From Ciceribacter sp. T2.26MG-112.2 (GTDB lineage Bacteria; Pseudomonadota; Alphaproteobacteria; Rhizobiales; Rhizobiaceae): DNA of 64,000 nucleotides. The position numbers and the translations under genes were made by a program. The stretch spans positions 62,001 through 126,000 of the forward strand of contig NZ_UEYQ01000009.1 in NCBI RefSeq assembly GCF_900492205.1, in the 5' to 3' direction. Below are positions 45,471 to 55,713 of this stretch, piece by piece; position 1 is the stretch's first letter, and each line of letters begins with the position of its first letter. The notes under the pieces were generated by a model. It worked only from the letters and a program-made list of their open reading frames with translations, searched no databases and had not been told where the DNA came from.

Positions 45471-45606
45471 TTCCACCGGCCCTCGCATCCTTCCGTCTTG
45501 AATGCCGTGGCCATTGGCCCTAAACGGATTTGGCTTCAAACGCCTACCGTTCACGAAAACCCTTGGCTCGACGGCCGCGCCTGTCGCAGCAGGAGACGTT
45601 GCCGTC

Positions 45607-47112
45607 ATGGCAAAACCGCCACCGACCCTGGTCAAGCCGACGCTCGACAAGGACCTGGACAAGATCGCCTATGCCGAGGCCGCGGCGCAGCAGGTCTGGC
45701 GCGGGGCGCTGCCGGTCGGCATCGGATTGGTCTTTCTCATCCTCGCCACGCTGTTTGCCAGCTTCTACGTCAGCAACCAGCCGGGCGCGATCGTGATCAT
45801 CACCGCAGCGGCCGTCGGCGCCTACATGGCGATGAACATCGGCGCCAATGACGTGACCAACAATGTCGGCGCGGCGGTCGGGGCGCGGGCCATCTCCATG
45901 CCCGTCGCACTGATGCTCGCCGCCGTCTTCGAGATCGCCGGCGCCCTGATCGCCGGCGGCGACGTCATCGATACCATTTCGGAAGGCATCCTCGATCCCG
46001 ACATCGTCAGCCATCCGCAAGTCTTCTCGTTGGCGATGATGGCGGCGCTGCTCGCCTCCTCGCTTTGGCTCAACTTCGCCACCTGGACCAACTCGCCCGT
46101 ATCGACGACCCATTCGATCGTCGGCGCCGTCATGGGTGCCGGCATCGCGGCCGCCGGGCTTTCATCCGTCAACTGGAGTATCATGGCGAGCATCACCGCC
46201 AGCTGGATGCTGTCGCCGCTGCTCGGCGGGGCGATTGCCGCCCTGATCCTCTATTTCATCAAGGACTTCATCGTCTATCGCCCCGACAAGATCGTGGCGG
46301 CGCGGCGCTGGCTTCCCGTCCTGATCGCCGTCATGGCCGGCGCCTTCACCAGCTACCTGACCATGAAGGGCATCGGACAGGTGTTCGAAGTCGGCATGAC
46401 GACGGCCATGTTGAGCGGTCTCGGGGTCGGGCTCCTCACCTGGATCGGCAGCGTCCCGCTGATCCGGCGGCAGTCGGAAGGGCTTGAAAACCGCAACCAG
46501 TCGCTGCGCAAGCTGTTTCGCCTTCCGCTGGTCTTTTCGGCCGCGCTGCTCTCCTTCGCCCATGGCGCCAACGACGTCGCCAACGCGATCGGGCCGCTGG
46601 CCGCGATCGTTCAGGCGGCGCGCGCGGAGACGGTCGGGACGGTCGTCGCGGCACCGACCTGGGTGACGATCATCGGTGCGCTCGGCATTTCCGCCGGTCT
46701 CCTGCTGTTCGGCCCCAAGCTGATCCGGCTGGTCGGCTCGCAGATCACCAAGCTCAATCCGATGCGCGCCTTCAGCGTCGCTCTCTCCGCCGCCGTGACC
46801 GTGATCATTGCCTCGTGGTTCGGCCTGCCGGTCAGTTCCACGCATATCGCCGTCGGGGCCGTGTTCGGCGTCGGCTTTTTCCGCGAGTGGTACACGCGCA
46901 ATTCGAAGCGGCGCATCGCCTATATGCGCATGAAGGCCGACCACTGGCAGATCGAGGACACGCGCGAGCGCAATCCCGACGAGCTGCGCCGGCGCTATCT
47001 CGTCCGCCGCTCGCACTTCATGACCATCGTCGGCGCCTGGATCATTACCGTTCCGGCCTCGGCCGCACTTGCGGCGTTTCTCTACTGGGCTATGTACTTG
47101 CTCTTCCTTTAA
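45607..47112 (+). CDS. Inorganic phosphate transporter, Pit family
   Basis: 501 residues. Two PHO4 signatures, [17 protein letters not shown] near the N-terminus and [16 protein letters not shown] in the second half, with about ten membrane segments. The start behind AGGAGA was chosen; the longer frame upstream has no ribosome site. Carries metal-phosphate in symport with protons. Its stop is 13 bases before rsmE. Confidence 0.9.
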   Translation: MAKPPPTLVKPTLDKDLDKIAYAEAAAQQVWRGALPVGIGLVFLILATLFASFYVSNQPGAIVIITAAAVGAYMAMNIGANDVTNNVGAAVGARAISMPVALMLAAVFEIAGALIAGGDVIDTISEGILDPDIVSHPQVFSLAMMAALLASSLWLNFATWTNSPVSTTHSIVGAVMGAGIAAAGLSSVNWSIMASITASWMLSPLLGGAIAALILYFIKDFIVYRPDKIVAARRWLPVLIAVMAGAFTSYLTMKGIGQVFEVGMTTAMLSGLGVGLLTWIGSVPLIRRQSEGLENRNQSLRKLFRLPLVFSAALLSFAHGANDVANAIGPLAAIVQAARAETVGTVVAAPTWVTIIGALGISAGLLLFGPKLIRLVGSQITKLNPMRAFSVALSAAVTVIIASWFGLPVSSTHIAVGAVFGVGFFREWYTRNSKRRIAYMRMKADHWQIEDTRERNPDELRRRYLVRRSHFMTIVGAWIITVPASAALAAFLYWAMYLLFL

Positions 47113-47125
47113 GGCCAAGACGGAC

Positions 47126-47863
47126 ATGCGCGCGAACTACCGGATGCAAAGGCTCTACATCGAGACTGACCTCGGACCGAATGCGGCGGTCGAGGCCAGC
47201 GCGGACCAGTTCAACTACCTCGCCAATGTGCTGCGTCTGCAGGATGGCGCCGAGATCCTGGCGTTCAACGGCCGCGACGGCGAATGGAAGACGGCGCTTT
47301 CCTTTCCGACCCGCAAGAAGATCCTGCTCACGCCGATCGAGCAGACCCGCCCACAGCCCAAGGACTGCGACCTGCATTTCCTGTTCGCGCCGCTCAAGGT
47401 CGGCCGGATGGACTATCTGGTGCAGAAGGCGGTCGAGATGGGGGCCGGCCTGCTGCAGCCGGTGATGACGCAGCACGTGCAGGGCAAGATCACCAGCCTG
47501 GAGCGGCTGCAAGCCAATGCGATCGAGGCAGCGGAGCAATGCGGCGTGCTGGCGATCCCGAAGGTGGCGCCGCCGCAGAAGCTCAAAGACTTGCTGGAGC
47601 GCTGGCCCGCGGAGCGGTGCATCATCTTCTGCGACGAGGACAGCGAGACGAACAATCCCCTGCCAGCCTTGTCGCGCATCGAGGAACGACAGCTGGCCCT
47701 GCTGGTCGGGCCGGAGGGCGGCTTTTCCGACGAGGAACGTCTCCTGCTGCGGTCCCTTCCCTTCGTCACTCCGATACCGCTCGGCCCGCGCATTCTCAGG
47801 GCGGATACCGCCGCAGTGGCAGCACTTGCGGTGGTCCAGGCGGCGATCGGCGACTGGCGCTGA
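47126..47863 (+). CDS. rsmE: 16S rRNA (uracil-1498-N3)-methyltransferase
   Basis: 245 residues. SPOUT-fold signature [12 protein letters not shown] and [18 protein letters not shown] with knot-forming Gly/Leu-rich stretch; N-terminal PUA-like RNA-binding half. Methylates U1498 of 16S rRNA. An ATG seven codons further in would remove little. Precedes gshA, a pairing frequent in alphaproteobacteria. Confidence 0.93.
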   Translation: MRANYRMQRLYIETDLGPNAAVEASADQFNYLANVLRLQDGAEILAFNGRDGEWKTALSFPTRKKILLTPIEQTRPQPKDCDLHFLFAPLKVGRMDYLVQKAVEMGAGLLQPVMTQHVQGKITSLERLQANAIEAAEQCGVLAIPKVAPPQKLKDLLERWPAERCIIFCDEDSETNNPLPALSRIEERQLALLVGPEGGFSDEERLLLRSLPFVTPIPLGPRILRADTAAVAALAVVQAAIGDWR

Positions 47864-48028
47864 AGGCTCTCATTCTGTCCATTCAGACAATGGTGTCGGT
47901 CTTGCGCATGTGGCGTTTTTTTGACCCGCGTTTAAGAGTTTTTCACTTGCGCCGCCCCCAAATCCGGTCCAATCACCTTGCACAATGGGCCGGTGCGCGT
48001 GCCGGCAACGCCAACCAAGGTCTCTTCC

Positions 48029-49402
48029 ATGGCTCGTGATACCACCGACGATACGCCCCTCACCTCCGTCGCGCAAATGGCGGATTACCTTGCAGGCGGC
48101 TGCAAGCCGAAAGAGGCGTTCCGCATCGGTACCGAGCACGAGAAGTTCGCCTTCTTCCGCGCCGACAACAGCCCCGTCCCCTATTTCGGCGAGGCCGGCA
48201 TCCGCGCGCTGCTGCTCGGCATGCAGGAGAAGACCGGCTGGGAGCCGATCATGGACGGCGAAAACATCATCGGGCTTGCCGAGGCCCACGGCATGGGCGC
48301 CATCTCGATCGAACCGGGCGGACAGTTCGAGCTTTCCGGCGCGCCGCTCGAGACGCTGCACGACACCTGCCGAGAATCGAACCAGCATCTGGCGGCAGTG
48401 CGCGAAGTAGCCGAGCCGATGGGCATCCGCTTCCTCGGCATCGGCGGCAGCCCGAAATGGACGCTCGCCGAGACACCGCGCATGCCGAAATCGCGCTATG
48501 AGATCATGACGCGCTACATGCCGAAGGTCGGCAGCCACGGCCTCGACATGATGTACCGCACCTGCACCATTCAGGTGAACCTCGACTTCTCCTCCGAAGC
48601 CGACATGCGCCGCAAGATGCGGGTCGGCATGCGGCTGCAGCCGCTTGCCACCGCGCTCTTCGCCGCCTCGCCCTTCACCGAGGGCAAGCCGAACGGTCTC
48701 CTGTCCTGGCGCGGCGAGATCTGGCGCGACACGGACAATGCCCGTGCCGGCATCCTGCCCTTTACGCTCGATGACGATTTCGGCTTTGCCGACTATGTCG
48801 AATGGGCGCTCGATGTGCCGATGTATTTCATCGTGCGCGACGGTCGCTATCACGACTGCACCCACGTGACGTTCCGCCAGTTCATGGCCGGCGCGCTGAA
48901 GGGCGAAGTGACGGCCTGGGAACCGACGCTGGGCGACTGGACCAATCATCTTTCGACGCTCTTCCCCGACGTGCGGCTCAAGCGCTTCCTCGAAATGCGG
49001 GGCGCCGACGGCGGGCCATGGCGGCGCATCTGTGCGCTGCCCGCCTTCTGGGTCGGCCTACTGTATGACGACGCTGCGCTCGAAGCCGCCGACCAGATGA
49101 CTGCCGGCTGGAGCTTCGCCGAAGTCAATGCACTTCGCGATGCCGTGCCGGCCCAGGGCCTCAAGGCCGAGATCGCCGGCCGTTCGCTTCTCGACGTGGC
49201 CCGCGACGTGGTCTCGCTGTCACGCCAGGGGCTCAAAAGCCGCGCCCGCCTCAACGGCGAAGGCCAGGACGAGAGCGTCTTCCTCGCCCCGCTCGACGAG
49301 GTGATCGCCAAGAAGTCGACGCTCGCCGACGACCTGCTTTCGCTCTACAACGGGCGATGGAACGGCGAGATCGACCACGTCTTCGACGAATACCAATACT
49401 GA
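48029..49402 (+). CDS. gshA: Glutamate-cysteine ligase, plant/alphaproteobacterial type
   Basis: 457 residues. Conserved motifs FRIGTEHEKFAF, ISIEPGGQFELSGAPLETLHDTCRE, and FLGIGGSPKWTLAETPRMPKSRY. First step of glutathione synthesis, ATP-dependent, cytoplasmic. The earlier in-frame start was rejected in favour of MARDTTDD, where homologues begin. Glutathione is the substrate base for the persulfide dioxygenase and the CydDC exporter elsewhere in the window. Confidence 0.94.
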   Translation: MARDTTDDTPLTSVAQMADYLAGGCKPKEAFRIGTEHEKFAFFRADNSPVPYFGEAGIRALLLGMQEKTGWEPIMDGENIIGLAEAHGMGAISIEPGGQFELSGAPLETLHDTCRESNQHLAAVREVAEPMGIRFLGIGGSPKWTLAETPRMPKSRYEIMTRYMPKVGSHGLDMMYRTCTIQVNLDFSSEADMRRKMRVGMRLQPLATALFAASPFTEGKPNGLLSWRGEIWRDTDNARAGILPFTLDDDFGFADYVEWALDVPMYFIVRDGRYHDCTHVTFRQFMAGALKGEVTAWEPTLGDWTNHLSTLFPDVRLKRFLEMRGADGGPWRRICALPAFWVGLLYDDAALEAADQMTAGWSFAEVNALRDAVPAQGLKAEIAGRSLLDVARDVVSLSRQGLKSRARLNGEGQDESVFLAPLDEVIAKKSTLADDLLSLYNGRWNGEIDHVFDEYQY

Positions 49403-49537
49403 CACGTCCCGGCTGGTAAAAGCCTGCCTGTTCCCCGCCTTTGTGGCGGCCGGACAGCAGCGGAAAAAGCGGTTTGCGCCCGGCCTTTTCCGGATATAGT
49501 GCGTCGAACCGCTTTGCGAGCACGGAGAAGGACGCCG

Positions 49538-50434
49538 ATGTTGCCACTTTTTGATATGATGCTGCGTGCTCAAAACGGAACGGGCATGGAGGCCATGGCC
49601 AGCCAGTTCAACCTGGCCCAGGAACAGGTGACCAAGGCCATGGCGGCGCTGATGCCGGCCTTTTCCTCGGGCTTCAAGCGCAATACCGCCAATCCCTACG
49701 ACTTCTCCTCCCTGATCGGCGCGATGGCCTCGGGCGGTTATGCCAAGTATTTCGAGGACATGAGCAAGGCCTTTACCCCGCAGGGGATCGCCGACGGCAA
49801 CCAGGTGCTGGAAAAGCTGTTTGGCTCCAAGGAAGTGTCGCGCGCGATCGCCGCCCAGGCCGCCCAGTTTACCGGGGTCGGCCAGGAAGTGCTGAAGCAG
49901 ATGCTGCCGGTCATGGCCGATGCGATCATGGGCGGACTGTTCAAGCAGACGACCGGGCAGATGGCCGACACCAATCCGTTTGCCGGCACGCCGATGGGCG
50001 CTATGATGCAGCAATGGCTGGAGAGCACCGGCTTTCAGCCCAAGCCGGCGCCCAAGCAGCCGAACATCTTCGACAACCCCTTCACCAAGGCGTTCCAGGA
50101 TATGATGGGCGCGGCCCAGAAGCCGCAGACGGCGGCCGCCGCCAACCCGTTTTTCGACAACCCCTTCGCCAAGTCCTTCCAGGACATGATGACTGGCTCC
50201 TATGGCGCGCCGGCTGGCGGGGCCGCTGCAGCCAAGGAAGCTCCAAAGCCCGAAGCCGAGGTGCCGCCCGCGGCAAAGATGGCGGAAATCATGAACGCCA
50301 TGTTCGACAGCGGGCTGGAGGTTCAGAAGAACTACCAGAAGAGCATGGAGCAGATCTTCGACAGCTATCTCGCCGCCAACGCGCAGAAGCCGCAACCGGC
50401 TTCGGACGAGGCGCCGGAAGAACCGAAGGCCTGA
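49538..50434 (+). CDS. DUF937-like protein with duplicated NPF motif
   Basis: 298 residues, no signal peptide. Residues 80-135 (GNQVLEKLFGSKEVSRAIAAQAAQFTGVGQEVLKQMLPVMADAIMGGLF) follow the DUF937 pattern. In the Pro/Ala-rich C-terminal half a 14-residue unit (IFDNPFTKAFQDMM) occurs twice, at 177-190 and 205-218 (second copy FFDNPFAKSFQDMM). The family is unknown in function. The 3' end carries one copy of a 16-bp direct repeat. Confidence 0.75.
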   Translation: MLPLFDMMLRAQNGTGMEAMASQFNLAQEQVTKAMAALMPAFSSGFKRNTANPYDFSSLIGAMASGGYAKYFEDMSKAFTPQGIADGNQVLEKLFGSKEVSRAIAAQAAQFTGVGQEVLKQMLPVMADAIMGGLFKQTTGQMADTNPFAGTPMGAMMQQWLESTGFQPKPAPKQPNIFDNPFTKAFQDMMGAAQKPQTAAAANPFFDNPFAKSFQDMMTGSYGAPAGGAAAAKEAPKPEAEVPPAAKMAEIMNAMFDSGLEVQKNYQKSMEQIFDSYLAANAQKPQPASDEAPEEPKA

Positions 50435-50491
50435 CGGCTGAACCTGGCCTTGCATATGAAAAGGGCGGCTCCGAGCCCCAGCCCCTAACTG

Positions 50492-50530
50492 ATATGTGGA
50501 GGAAATGCCGCCTCCACATATTCTTTTTTG
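50492..50530 (+). terminator. Terminator after the DUF937-like gene
   Basis: ATATGTGGAGG (50492-50502) pairs perfectly with CCTCCACATAT (50511-50521), loop of 8, followed by TCTTTTTTG. A typical Rho-independent terminator, 58 bases after the stop codon. Confidence 0.88.
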
Positions 50531-50533
50531 TAA

Positions 50534-50560
50534 GCCTCTTGTGAGCCTCTTGTGAGCCTC
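50534..50560. repeat. Short tandem repeat, 11-bp unit
   Basis: GCCTCTTGTGA repeated twice in full with a further 5 bases (GCCTC), directly after the terminator. Confidence 0.85.
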
Positions 50561-50723
50561 GGCTATTGCTGTCGGATTGTGTTGATACTACATCCAGATG
50601 GATCGTTGGGCAGAATTGCTCAGGATCACGCGTGAAGGCCTGACGGCTGCAGCGCAGCAGGGGAACCTGCGAAGAGCGATGGTTTGAGCCATCAGACCAA
50701 GTTCTAATGGAAAGGAAATGATC

Positions 50724-51272
50724 ATGCCTGCGCATGACACGCCGAAATATTCTCCGTATCTTCACTGCATCTATGATGAACCCGCTCCGGCTGGGCGCAT
50801 CGGCAGCGGCACGCATTACTCCATAGTCCAGACGTTGTCGTGGCGTTCGGAAGAAGGGGAGTTGCGCCAAAAAGCTACTATTCAGAACGTCGCGATCATT
50901 TGGGATGAAGACCACGATGAGCGGATCATTCACTGCGTGCAGGCACTGCTAATGGCTGGCCTTCTGCACGCAATTTCCATGATCGGCGAGAGGAAAGGCG
51001 GCGTGACAATTGTCTTCAATTCTATGTCTGCGGCCCGTCTGAGCGACAATCAGAAGCGCGCCTATCGGGAAGAGATTAGCCAAATCATCAACGACGTGGT
51101 CGCGGCGAAGCTTGAGGATTCCTGGTCGATCACCTTTGGCGAGATGACCGATACGCCTTCATTGAGGACGACGGGATACCCCATCTTTCACCAGTCTCTG
51201 ATCCAAGACGATACGCATAAGATCGAGACCTATATCCGAAACATCAATTACCTTTGGAACATCGACCCGTAA
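50724..51272 (+). CDS. Orphan hypothetical protein of lower GC content
   Basis: 182 residues; a start two codons earlier is also open but too near the AAAGGA ribosome site. No signal peptide or membrane helix. The sequence (NVAIIWDEDHDERIIHCVQALLMAGLLHAISMIGERKGGVTIVF) shows no motif I recognise. Codon use is less GC-biased than the neighbours, and it is flanked by repeats and two strong terminators, so it may have been acquired. Function unknown. Confidence 0.65.
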   Translation: MPAHDTPKYSPYLHCIYDEPAPAGRIGSGTHYSIVQTLSWRSEEGELRQKATIQNVAIIWDEDHDERIIHCVQALLMAGLLHAISMIGERKGGVTIVFNSMSAARLSDNQKRAYREEISQIINDVVAAKLEDSWSITFGEMTDTPSLRTTGYPIFHQSLIQDDTHKIETYIRNINYLWNIDP

Positions 51273-51543
51273 TCCGCTCCTCGATCAGCCGGAGCATCGA
51301 AAAGCGTCGGTCTTGTCAGGATTGAGCGGGTATGATTTCCGCTGCCTGCGCTTCATCCGTGAGCAGGGAAGAGCACGATTTGCACTTCCTTCAAATTTTT
51401 AAAGCAAGACAAAACCCCTTACCCGGCTTCAGCGTAAGGGGTTTTTCAGATATTTGTACTTGAAATCCACATTTTAGTTAGACGGCTGGGCTCCGAGCCG
51501 CCCCTGTTCGTTTCTGCTGCCTGGCTTTGCCTTTCCGAGCCGG
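51273..51543. other. Intergenic region after the orphan gene
   Basis: About 270 bases without a gene. AT-rich 51390-51480, with a strong terminator at 51411-51446. A second GC palindrome (GGCTCCGAGCC) lies at about 51490 near the chemoreceptor end. Confidence 0.55.
51411..51446. terminator. Strong hairpin terminator, probably two-way
   Basis: AAAACCCCTTAC (51411-51422) is inverted as GTAAGGGGTTTT (51434-51445), loop of 11, with A runs on one side and T runs on the other, so it can end both the orphan gene (plus) and the chemoreceptor gene (minus). Confidence 0.88.
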
Positions 51544-54021
51544 TCAGAATTCTTCCCAGTTGTCGGCGCTCTTGCCGGCCGGAGGAGCGGACTTGCCGAA
51601 GCCCGAGGAGAGCTTGTCGAGAAGGGCCTTGGCCGGCGAGGAGATCGCCCGGTTGGCCGGACCGGCCGGTGCGACCCGTGGTGCGAGCGGCTTGACGGGG
51701 GCGACCGGCTGGACCGCGCTGAACGTCCGGTCCGCCATCGAGAAGCTCTTGTCGCGCATGTCGGCGAACTTGCCCGCCGTCGATACCGCGCCCTTGTCGA
51801 CGATGAACTGGCCGACGAGGCTGGACAGGGCTTCCGCATCACGCACAAGGCCCGCCATTTCGGCATTGGTCTGTTCGGCGGCGCGGGCGTTCTGTTGCGT
51901 CACGTCCTCCATCCGGGTGACGGCGGAGGTGACCTCCTTCAGACCCGTCGACTGTTCGCGGGCAGCGCCGGCGATCGAGTGGATGTGGTCGCCGATCTGC
52001 ACCACCTGGCCGGCGATCGAAGACAGGACCTCGCCCGTCTGCTTGACCAGGCCGACACCCGCGGCGACCTCCTCACCCGACTTGGTGATCAGCGACTTGA
52101 TGTCCTTGGCGGCATTGGAGGAACGCTGCGCCAGTTCACGCACCTCCTGGGCGACGACTGCAAAGCCCTTGCCGGCTTCACCGGCACGCGCGGCCTCGAC
52201 ACCGGCGTTCAGCGCCAGAAGATTGGTTTGGAAGGCGATCTCGTCGATCACATTGATGATCTTGGAGATTTCACTGGAGGCATTCTCGATCCGCTCCATC
52301 GCATGGACCGCGCCGCCGACGATCTCGCTGGAACGATCGGAATGGACGCGCGCCTCGCTGGCGAGCCGCGAGGCGGTCTCTGCCTTCTCCGTCGATTGGC
52401 GGATCGCATCCATGATCTGCCGCACCGCGGTCGAGGTCTCCTCCAGCGCGGCGGCCTGCTCCTCGCTGCGCTTGGACAGATCCGAGGTGGACGAGCCGAC
52501 CTTGCCGCTCTTGCGATTGATCTCGGCGACATTGCCGTGAACGGCAGATACGGTCTGCGACAGGCGCTCGAGCGACGCGTTGAAATCGACGCGCAGCCGG
52601 TCGAGCCCGCTGCTGGCGAAGGGCTTGTCGATCGTCGCGGTCAGGTCGCCGCTCGCCAGCCGCTGCAAGGCCGCGCCGAGGATTTCCACCGTATTGGTCA
52701 GTCGCGCCTGTTCGGCGGCCTTTTCGGCGTCACGCGCGCGGCGCTCTTCCTCACCGGCCGATCGACGGTGCTCGGTCTCGGCCTCCAGTTCACGCTTGGT
52801 AATCTCCGCCTGACGGAACACTGCGACGGAGCGGGCCATGTCGCCGATCTCGTCATTGCGCGTTTCGCCTTCGAGGGCGATGTCGGTATTGCCGCCGGCG
52901 AGTTGCTCCATGGACTCCACCAGTGTCGAGATCGGCCGCGTCAGCCTGCGTGAATAGGCGACGGCGACGACGGAGCCGATGGTGATCAACAGCAGGCCGA
53001 AGCCGATGGAGGCAAGGGCGTTCGACCACAGGTCGCCGTTCACCTCCGCTTCGGAGATCAGGGCGATCACGGCAAATCGCGCGCCGCCGAATTCGAGCGG
53101 CGATGTGGCGGCGAATGCGTCGATCGACCGATAGCCGGAGATCGAACCCAAAGCCTCGCGTCCGGCCATGGCCTCGCTCACCAGCGGCGTGTCGACCTTG
53201 GCGGTCAGGGCATCGTTTTCCGGCGTGTGGGCGCTGTCATTGATCACCAGGCCGCCGGCATTGACGAGAATGGTCTCGCCGGTTTCGCCGAGCCCCTTCT
53301 TGTTGGCATAGAGCGTGTTGAAGCGATCGTTCGGCAACTGGTATGCGAGGACCCCGATCGTGCGCCCGTTCTGCTGGATCGGTGTCGCGACGAAAGCGGC
53401 CGTCGCCCCCTTGGACGGCGCATAAGCCTCGAAGTCGGACATGGATACCGTGCCGGCTTCGGCCTTCAGCGCCGTCTGGAAGACCTGGGCAAGGCCGCTG
53501 CCTTTATGAGGCCCGCTTACAAGATTGGTGCCGAAATCCCTTTGCTTCATCACCGAATAGACGATGGTGCCGGCGGGGTTGATGACGAACAGATCGCGGT
53601 AGCCCTGGGCCTGAAGATGCTTGAGGAAACCCGCATGATACTGCTTGTGGGCGCGGTCATAGGCATCCTTCTTGGCGGTATCGAGCTTGTACTTCTCGCC
53701 CTCGGGATTGGGATTGCCGTCGATGTAGCGGGCATGCAGTTCCTTGAGAGGGTCGTCGCCGAGAAAGTTCATGGCGCCGGAAAAGCCGTAAAAAGCCTGC
53801 TGAGTGGTGAAGCTTGAGGCCAGCGCCGACATGTCGAGCCGGATGCTGTCGAGATAACCCCGTGCCTCGTTGCGCCGGCCGTCGGCGGTGGCCTCCAGTT
53901 TCTGGTAGACCTGATCGGTCAGGATGCGGGATTCGAGATAGAAGTTGATCGCCATCGAGGCGCTCAAGGAGACGAAGGCGAAGAGCGCCGCCGCAAGCGG
54001 CAGCTTCCTGGAAAGGCGCAT
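51544..54021 (-). CDS. Methyl-accepting chemotaxis protein with CheR-tail motif
   Basis: 825 residues from MRLSRKLPL. Membrane helix 1 at about 8-28; periplasmic Cache-type sensor domain about 30-333; membrane helix 2 about 334-356; HAMP 357-405; second HAMP-like unit about 440-490; signalling domain with [41 protein letters not shown]. It ends in NWEEF (821-825), the pentapeptide that recruits CheR/CheB. Ligand unknown; Cache domains commonly bind amino acids or organic acids. The longer open frame before the ATG is rejected. Confidence 0.92.
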   Translation of the reverse strand: MRLSRKLPLAAALFAFVSLSASMAINFYLESRILTDQVYQKLEATADGRRNEARGYLDSIRLDMSALASSFTTQQAFYGFSGAMNFLGDDPLKELHARYIDGNPNPEGEKYKLDTAKKDAYDRAHKQYHAGFLKHLQAQGYRDLFVINPAGTIVYSVMKQRDFGTNLVSGPHKGSGLAQVFQTALKAEAGTVSMSDFEAYAPSKGATAAFVATPIQQNGRTIGVLAYQLPNDRFNTLYANKKGLGETGETILVNAGGLVINDSAHTPENDALTAKVDTPLVSEAMAGREALGSISGYRSIDAFAATSPLEFGGARFAVIALISEAEVNGDLWSNALASIGFGLLLITIGSVVAVAYSRRLTRPISTLVESMEQLAGGNTDIALEGETRNDEIGDMARSVAVFRQAEITKRELEAETEHRRSAGEEERRARDAEKAAEQARLTNTVEILGAALQRLASGDLTATIDKPFASSGLDRLRVDFNASLERLSQTVSAVHGNVAEINRKSGKVGSSTSDLSKRSEEQAAALEETSTAVRQIMDAIRQSTEKAETASRLASEARVHSDRSSEIVGGAVHAMERIENASSEISKIINVIDEIAFQTNLLALNAGVEAARAGEAGKGFAVVAQEVRELAQRSSNAAKDIKSLITKSGEEVAAGVGLVKQTGEVLSSIAGQVVQIGDHIHSIAGAAREQSTGLKEVTSAVTRMEDVTQQNARAAEQTNAEMAGLVRDAEALSSLVGQFIVDKGAVSTAGKFADMRDKSFSMADRTFSAVQPVAPVKPLAPRVAPAGPANRAISSPAKALLDKLSSGFGKSAPPAGKSADNWEEF

Positions 54022-54228
54022 GTTAAAGGCTCCGCGGAAAATCCGAATGGCTGCTTTGCCGCCATGGTTCCAGAGGTGCGTTAGCAAGGCGTTACCATCC
54101 CATGCCAAGCCTGTGGACAGCGGCGTTTTTCCGGGGGCGAACGCGAAAAAAATGCCCGGCATGGCGGACCATGACCGGGCAAGCGGCAGGGCTCATTGGC
54201 TATCACCCTGCGGGGATGGAAGGCGGGC

Positions 54229-54528
54229 TCAGTCGACGGTCAAGCCGTGAAGCGCGCGCCGCGAGCGGTTGCGGGCGGAGCGCGACAGCAGTTGCGAAGG
54301 ATCGTCCGCGATGCCGGAAGCCTTGAGGATCTGCTCGACATCGAAACGGCAAAGGCCGATGTCCCGCAGCTGGAAGTCATCAAGGTCGGCAAGGCGGTTC
54401 GCAGCGCGTCGGTTGCGGATGGCACGCCAGACGGACTTCACGTGCGCTGTCGCCGCGAAGAAGCGCGTGACCAGAGCCTCCCGCGGTTCGGCGATATCGA
54501 GTTCGATCATCCGTTCGGTCGTGCGCAT
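54229..54528 (-). CDS. DUF1127 small protein
   Basis: 99 residues. C-terminal DUF1127 core: RNRRAANRLADLDDFQLRDIGLCRFDVEQIL (conserved Leu-x-Asp-Ile-Gly). Such Arg-rich proteins bind RNA or act in phosphate and carbon regulation in rhizobia. Start at MRTTERMIE with ribosome site AAGGATAAAG. Divergent from the LysR gene at 54717. Confidence 0.85.
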   Translation of the reverse strand: MRTTERMIELDIAEPREALVTRFFAATAHVKSVWRAIRNRRAANRLADLDDFQLRDIGLCRFDVEQILKASGIADDPSQLLSRSARNRSRRALHGLTVD

Positions 54529-54716
54529 GGCTTTATCCTTTCGATTGGCACGAGTGTGGCCTCCCCTTGTCGCGGAGCGGCAAGGGATGAACCGGGTGTG
54601 GCCGGCAGCGCACAAGGGCGCGGTCGGTGTCTGCTGATTTGCAGCCTCACAATGCGGAAACGGTATTGATCAGTCCAACGAATGTTTCTAATAGTTAGCA
54701 TCAATCGTTCTTATGG

Positions 54717-55679
54717 ATGTCTCCCATGTCGGCTCCCCTCGATATTGACCAGTTGCAGACCTTCGTCGCCATTGTCGACACCGGCAGCTTCACCAAGGCC
54801 GCCGGCCGGGTGTTCAAGACGCAGTCGGCCGTGTCGATGCAGATGCGACGGCTGGAGGAGCGGATCGGCAAGCAGCTGTTCATCAAGGACGGCCGTGGCA
54901 ACCGCCTTTCGGCCGAGGGCGACAAGCTGTTGAACTATGCCCGGCGGATCATCCGACTGAATTCGGAGGCGATTGCCGCCTTCGACGACAATCGCCTGGA
55001 GGGCACGCTTCGGATCGGCACGCCGGACGATTATGCCGACCGCTACATGCCCGAGATCATCGGCCGCTTCGCCAAGACCCATCCGAATGTCGAGCTCTAC
55101 ATCGTCTGCGAGCCGTCGGTCGACCTGGCGGAGAAGATGGCGAAAGGCGAGCTCGACATCGCACTGGTCACCCACAATCCGCAGCTGAGAACCTCGGATG
55201 TGGTGCGCACCGAGCCGCTCTGCTGGGTCGGCTCCGCCAACCATCCGCTGAAGGACGACGCGCCGGTGCCGCTTGCGGTCGGCCGGCGCGACTGTCAATG
55301 GCGCCAGCTCGCCTGCTCGGCCCTCGATGCGGACGGCCGCGACTACCAGATCCTGTTCACCAGCTGGTCGTCGACGGTGGTCGCCGCCGCCGTGCTGGCT
55401 GGCATGGCCGTCTCGATCCTGCCGGAATCGGCGCTGAGGACCGGCATGAAGGTGCTGACCCAGAATGACGGTTTCCCGCCGCTTCCGCCGGTACAGATCG
55501 GACTGATGAAGCGGCCTGGGCTTTCCACCTCGCTGATGAACGCGATCACCGACCACATCTCGGCCTGCCTCGACAATATCACGCCGAGCTCGGTGGAGGA
55601 TGACCTGGAAAGCGACGTGAAGGCGCTGCCGCGCTATTATCCGCGTCTGCGGGCTGGAAACCTGATGCCGGGCTGGTGA
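54717..55679 (+). CDS. LysR-type regulator
   Basis: 320 residues (alternative ATG 9 bases later). Winged helix (LDIDQLQTFVAIVDTGSFTKAAGRVFKTQSAVSMQMRRLEERIG) and effector domain (LRIGTPDDYADRYMPEIIGRFAKTHPNVELYIVCEPSVDL). It resembles regulators of the CrgA/NodD-like type. The divergent DUF1127 gene is the only close neighbour, so the target is unclear. Confidence 0.83.
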   Translation: MSPMSAPLDIDQLQTFVAIVDTGSFTKAAGRVFKTQSAVSMQMRRLEERIGKQLFIKDGRGNRLSAEGDKLLNYARRIIRLNSEAIAAFDDNRLEGTLRIGTPDDYADRYMPEIIGRFAKTHPNVELYIVCEPSVDLAEKMAKGELDIALVTHNPQLRTSDVVRTEPLCWVGSANHPLKDDAPVPLAVGRRDCQWRQLACSALDADGRDYQILFTSWSSTVVAAAVLAGMAVSILPESALRTGMKVLTQNDGFPPLPPVQIGLMKRPGLSTSLMNAITDHISACLDNITPSSVEDDLESDVKALPRYYPRLRAGNLMPGW

Positions 55680-55713
55680 GACCGGCAAGCGCTTTGCTGT
55701 CGCAACGACACTC

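Larger units (their letters stand above)
50425..50649. repeat. 16-bp direct repeat flanking 193 bases
   Basis: GAAGGCCTGACGGCTG occurs at 50425-50440 (spanning the stop codon of the DUF937-like gene) and at 50634-50649. The enclosed DNA has a terminator and 11-bp tandem repeats. It could be an insertion duplication, an attachment-type repeat or a local duplication. Confidence 0.6.

Noticed and set aside
50463-51507. Possible inverted ends of an insertion element (GGCTCCGAGCC on both sides of the orphan gene)
   Set aside because: The word is itself palindromic, which explains its presence in both orientations. No transposase is present.
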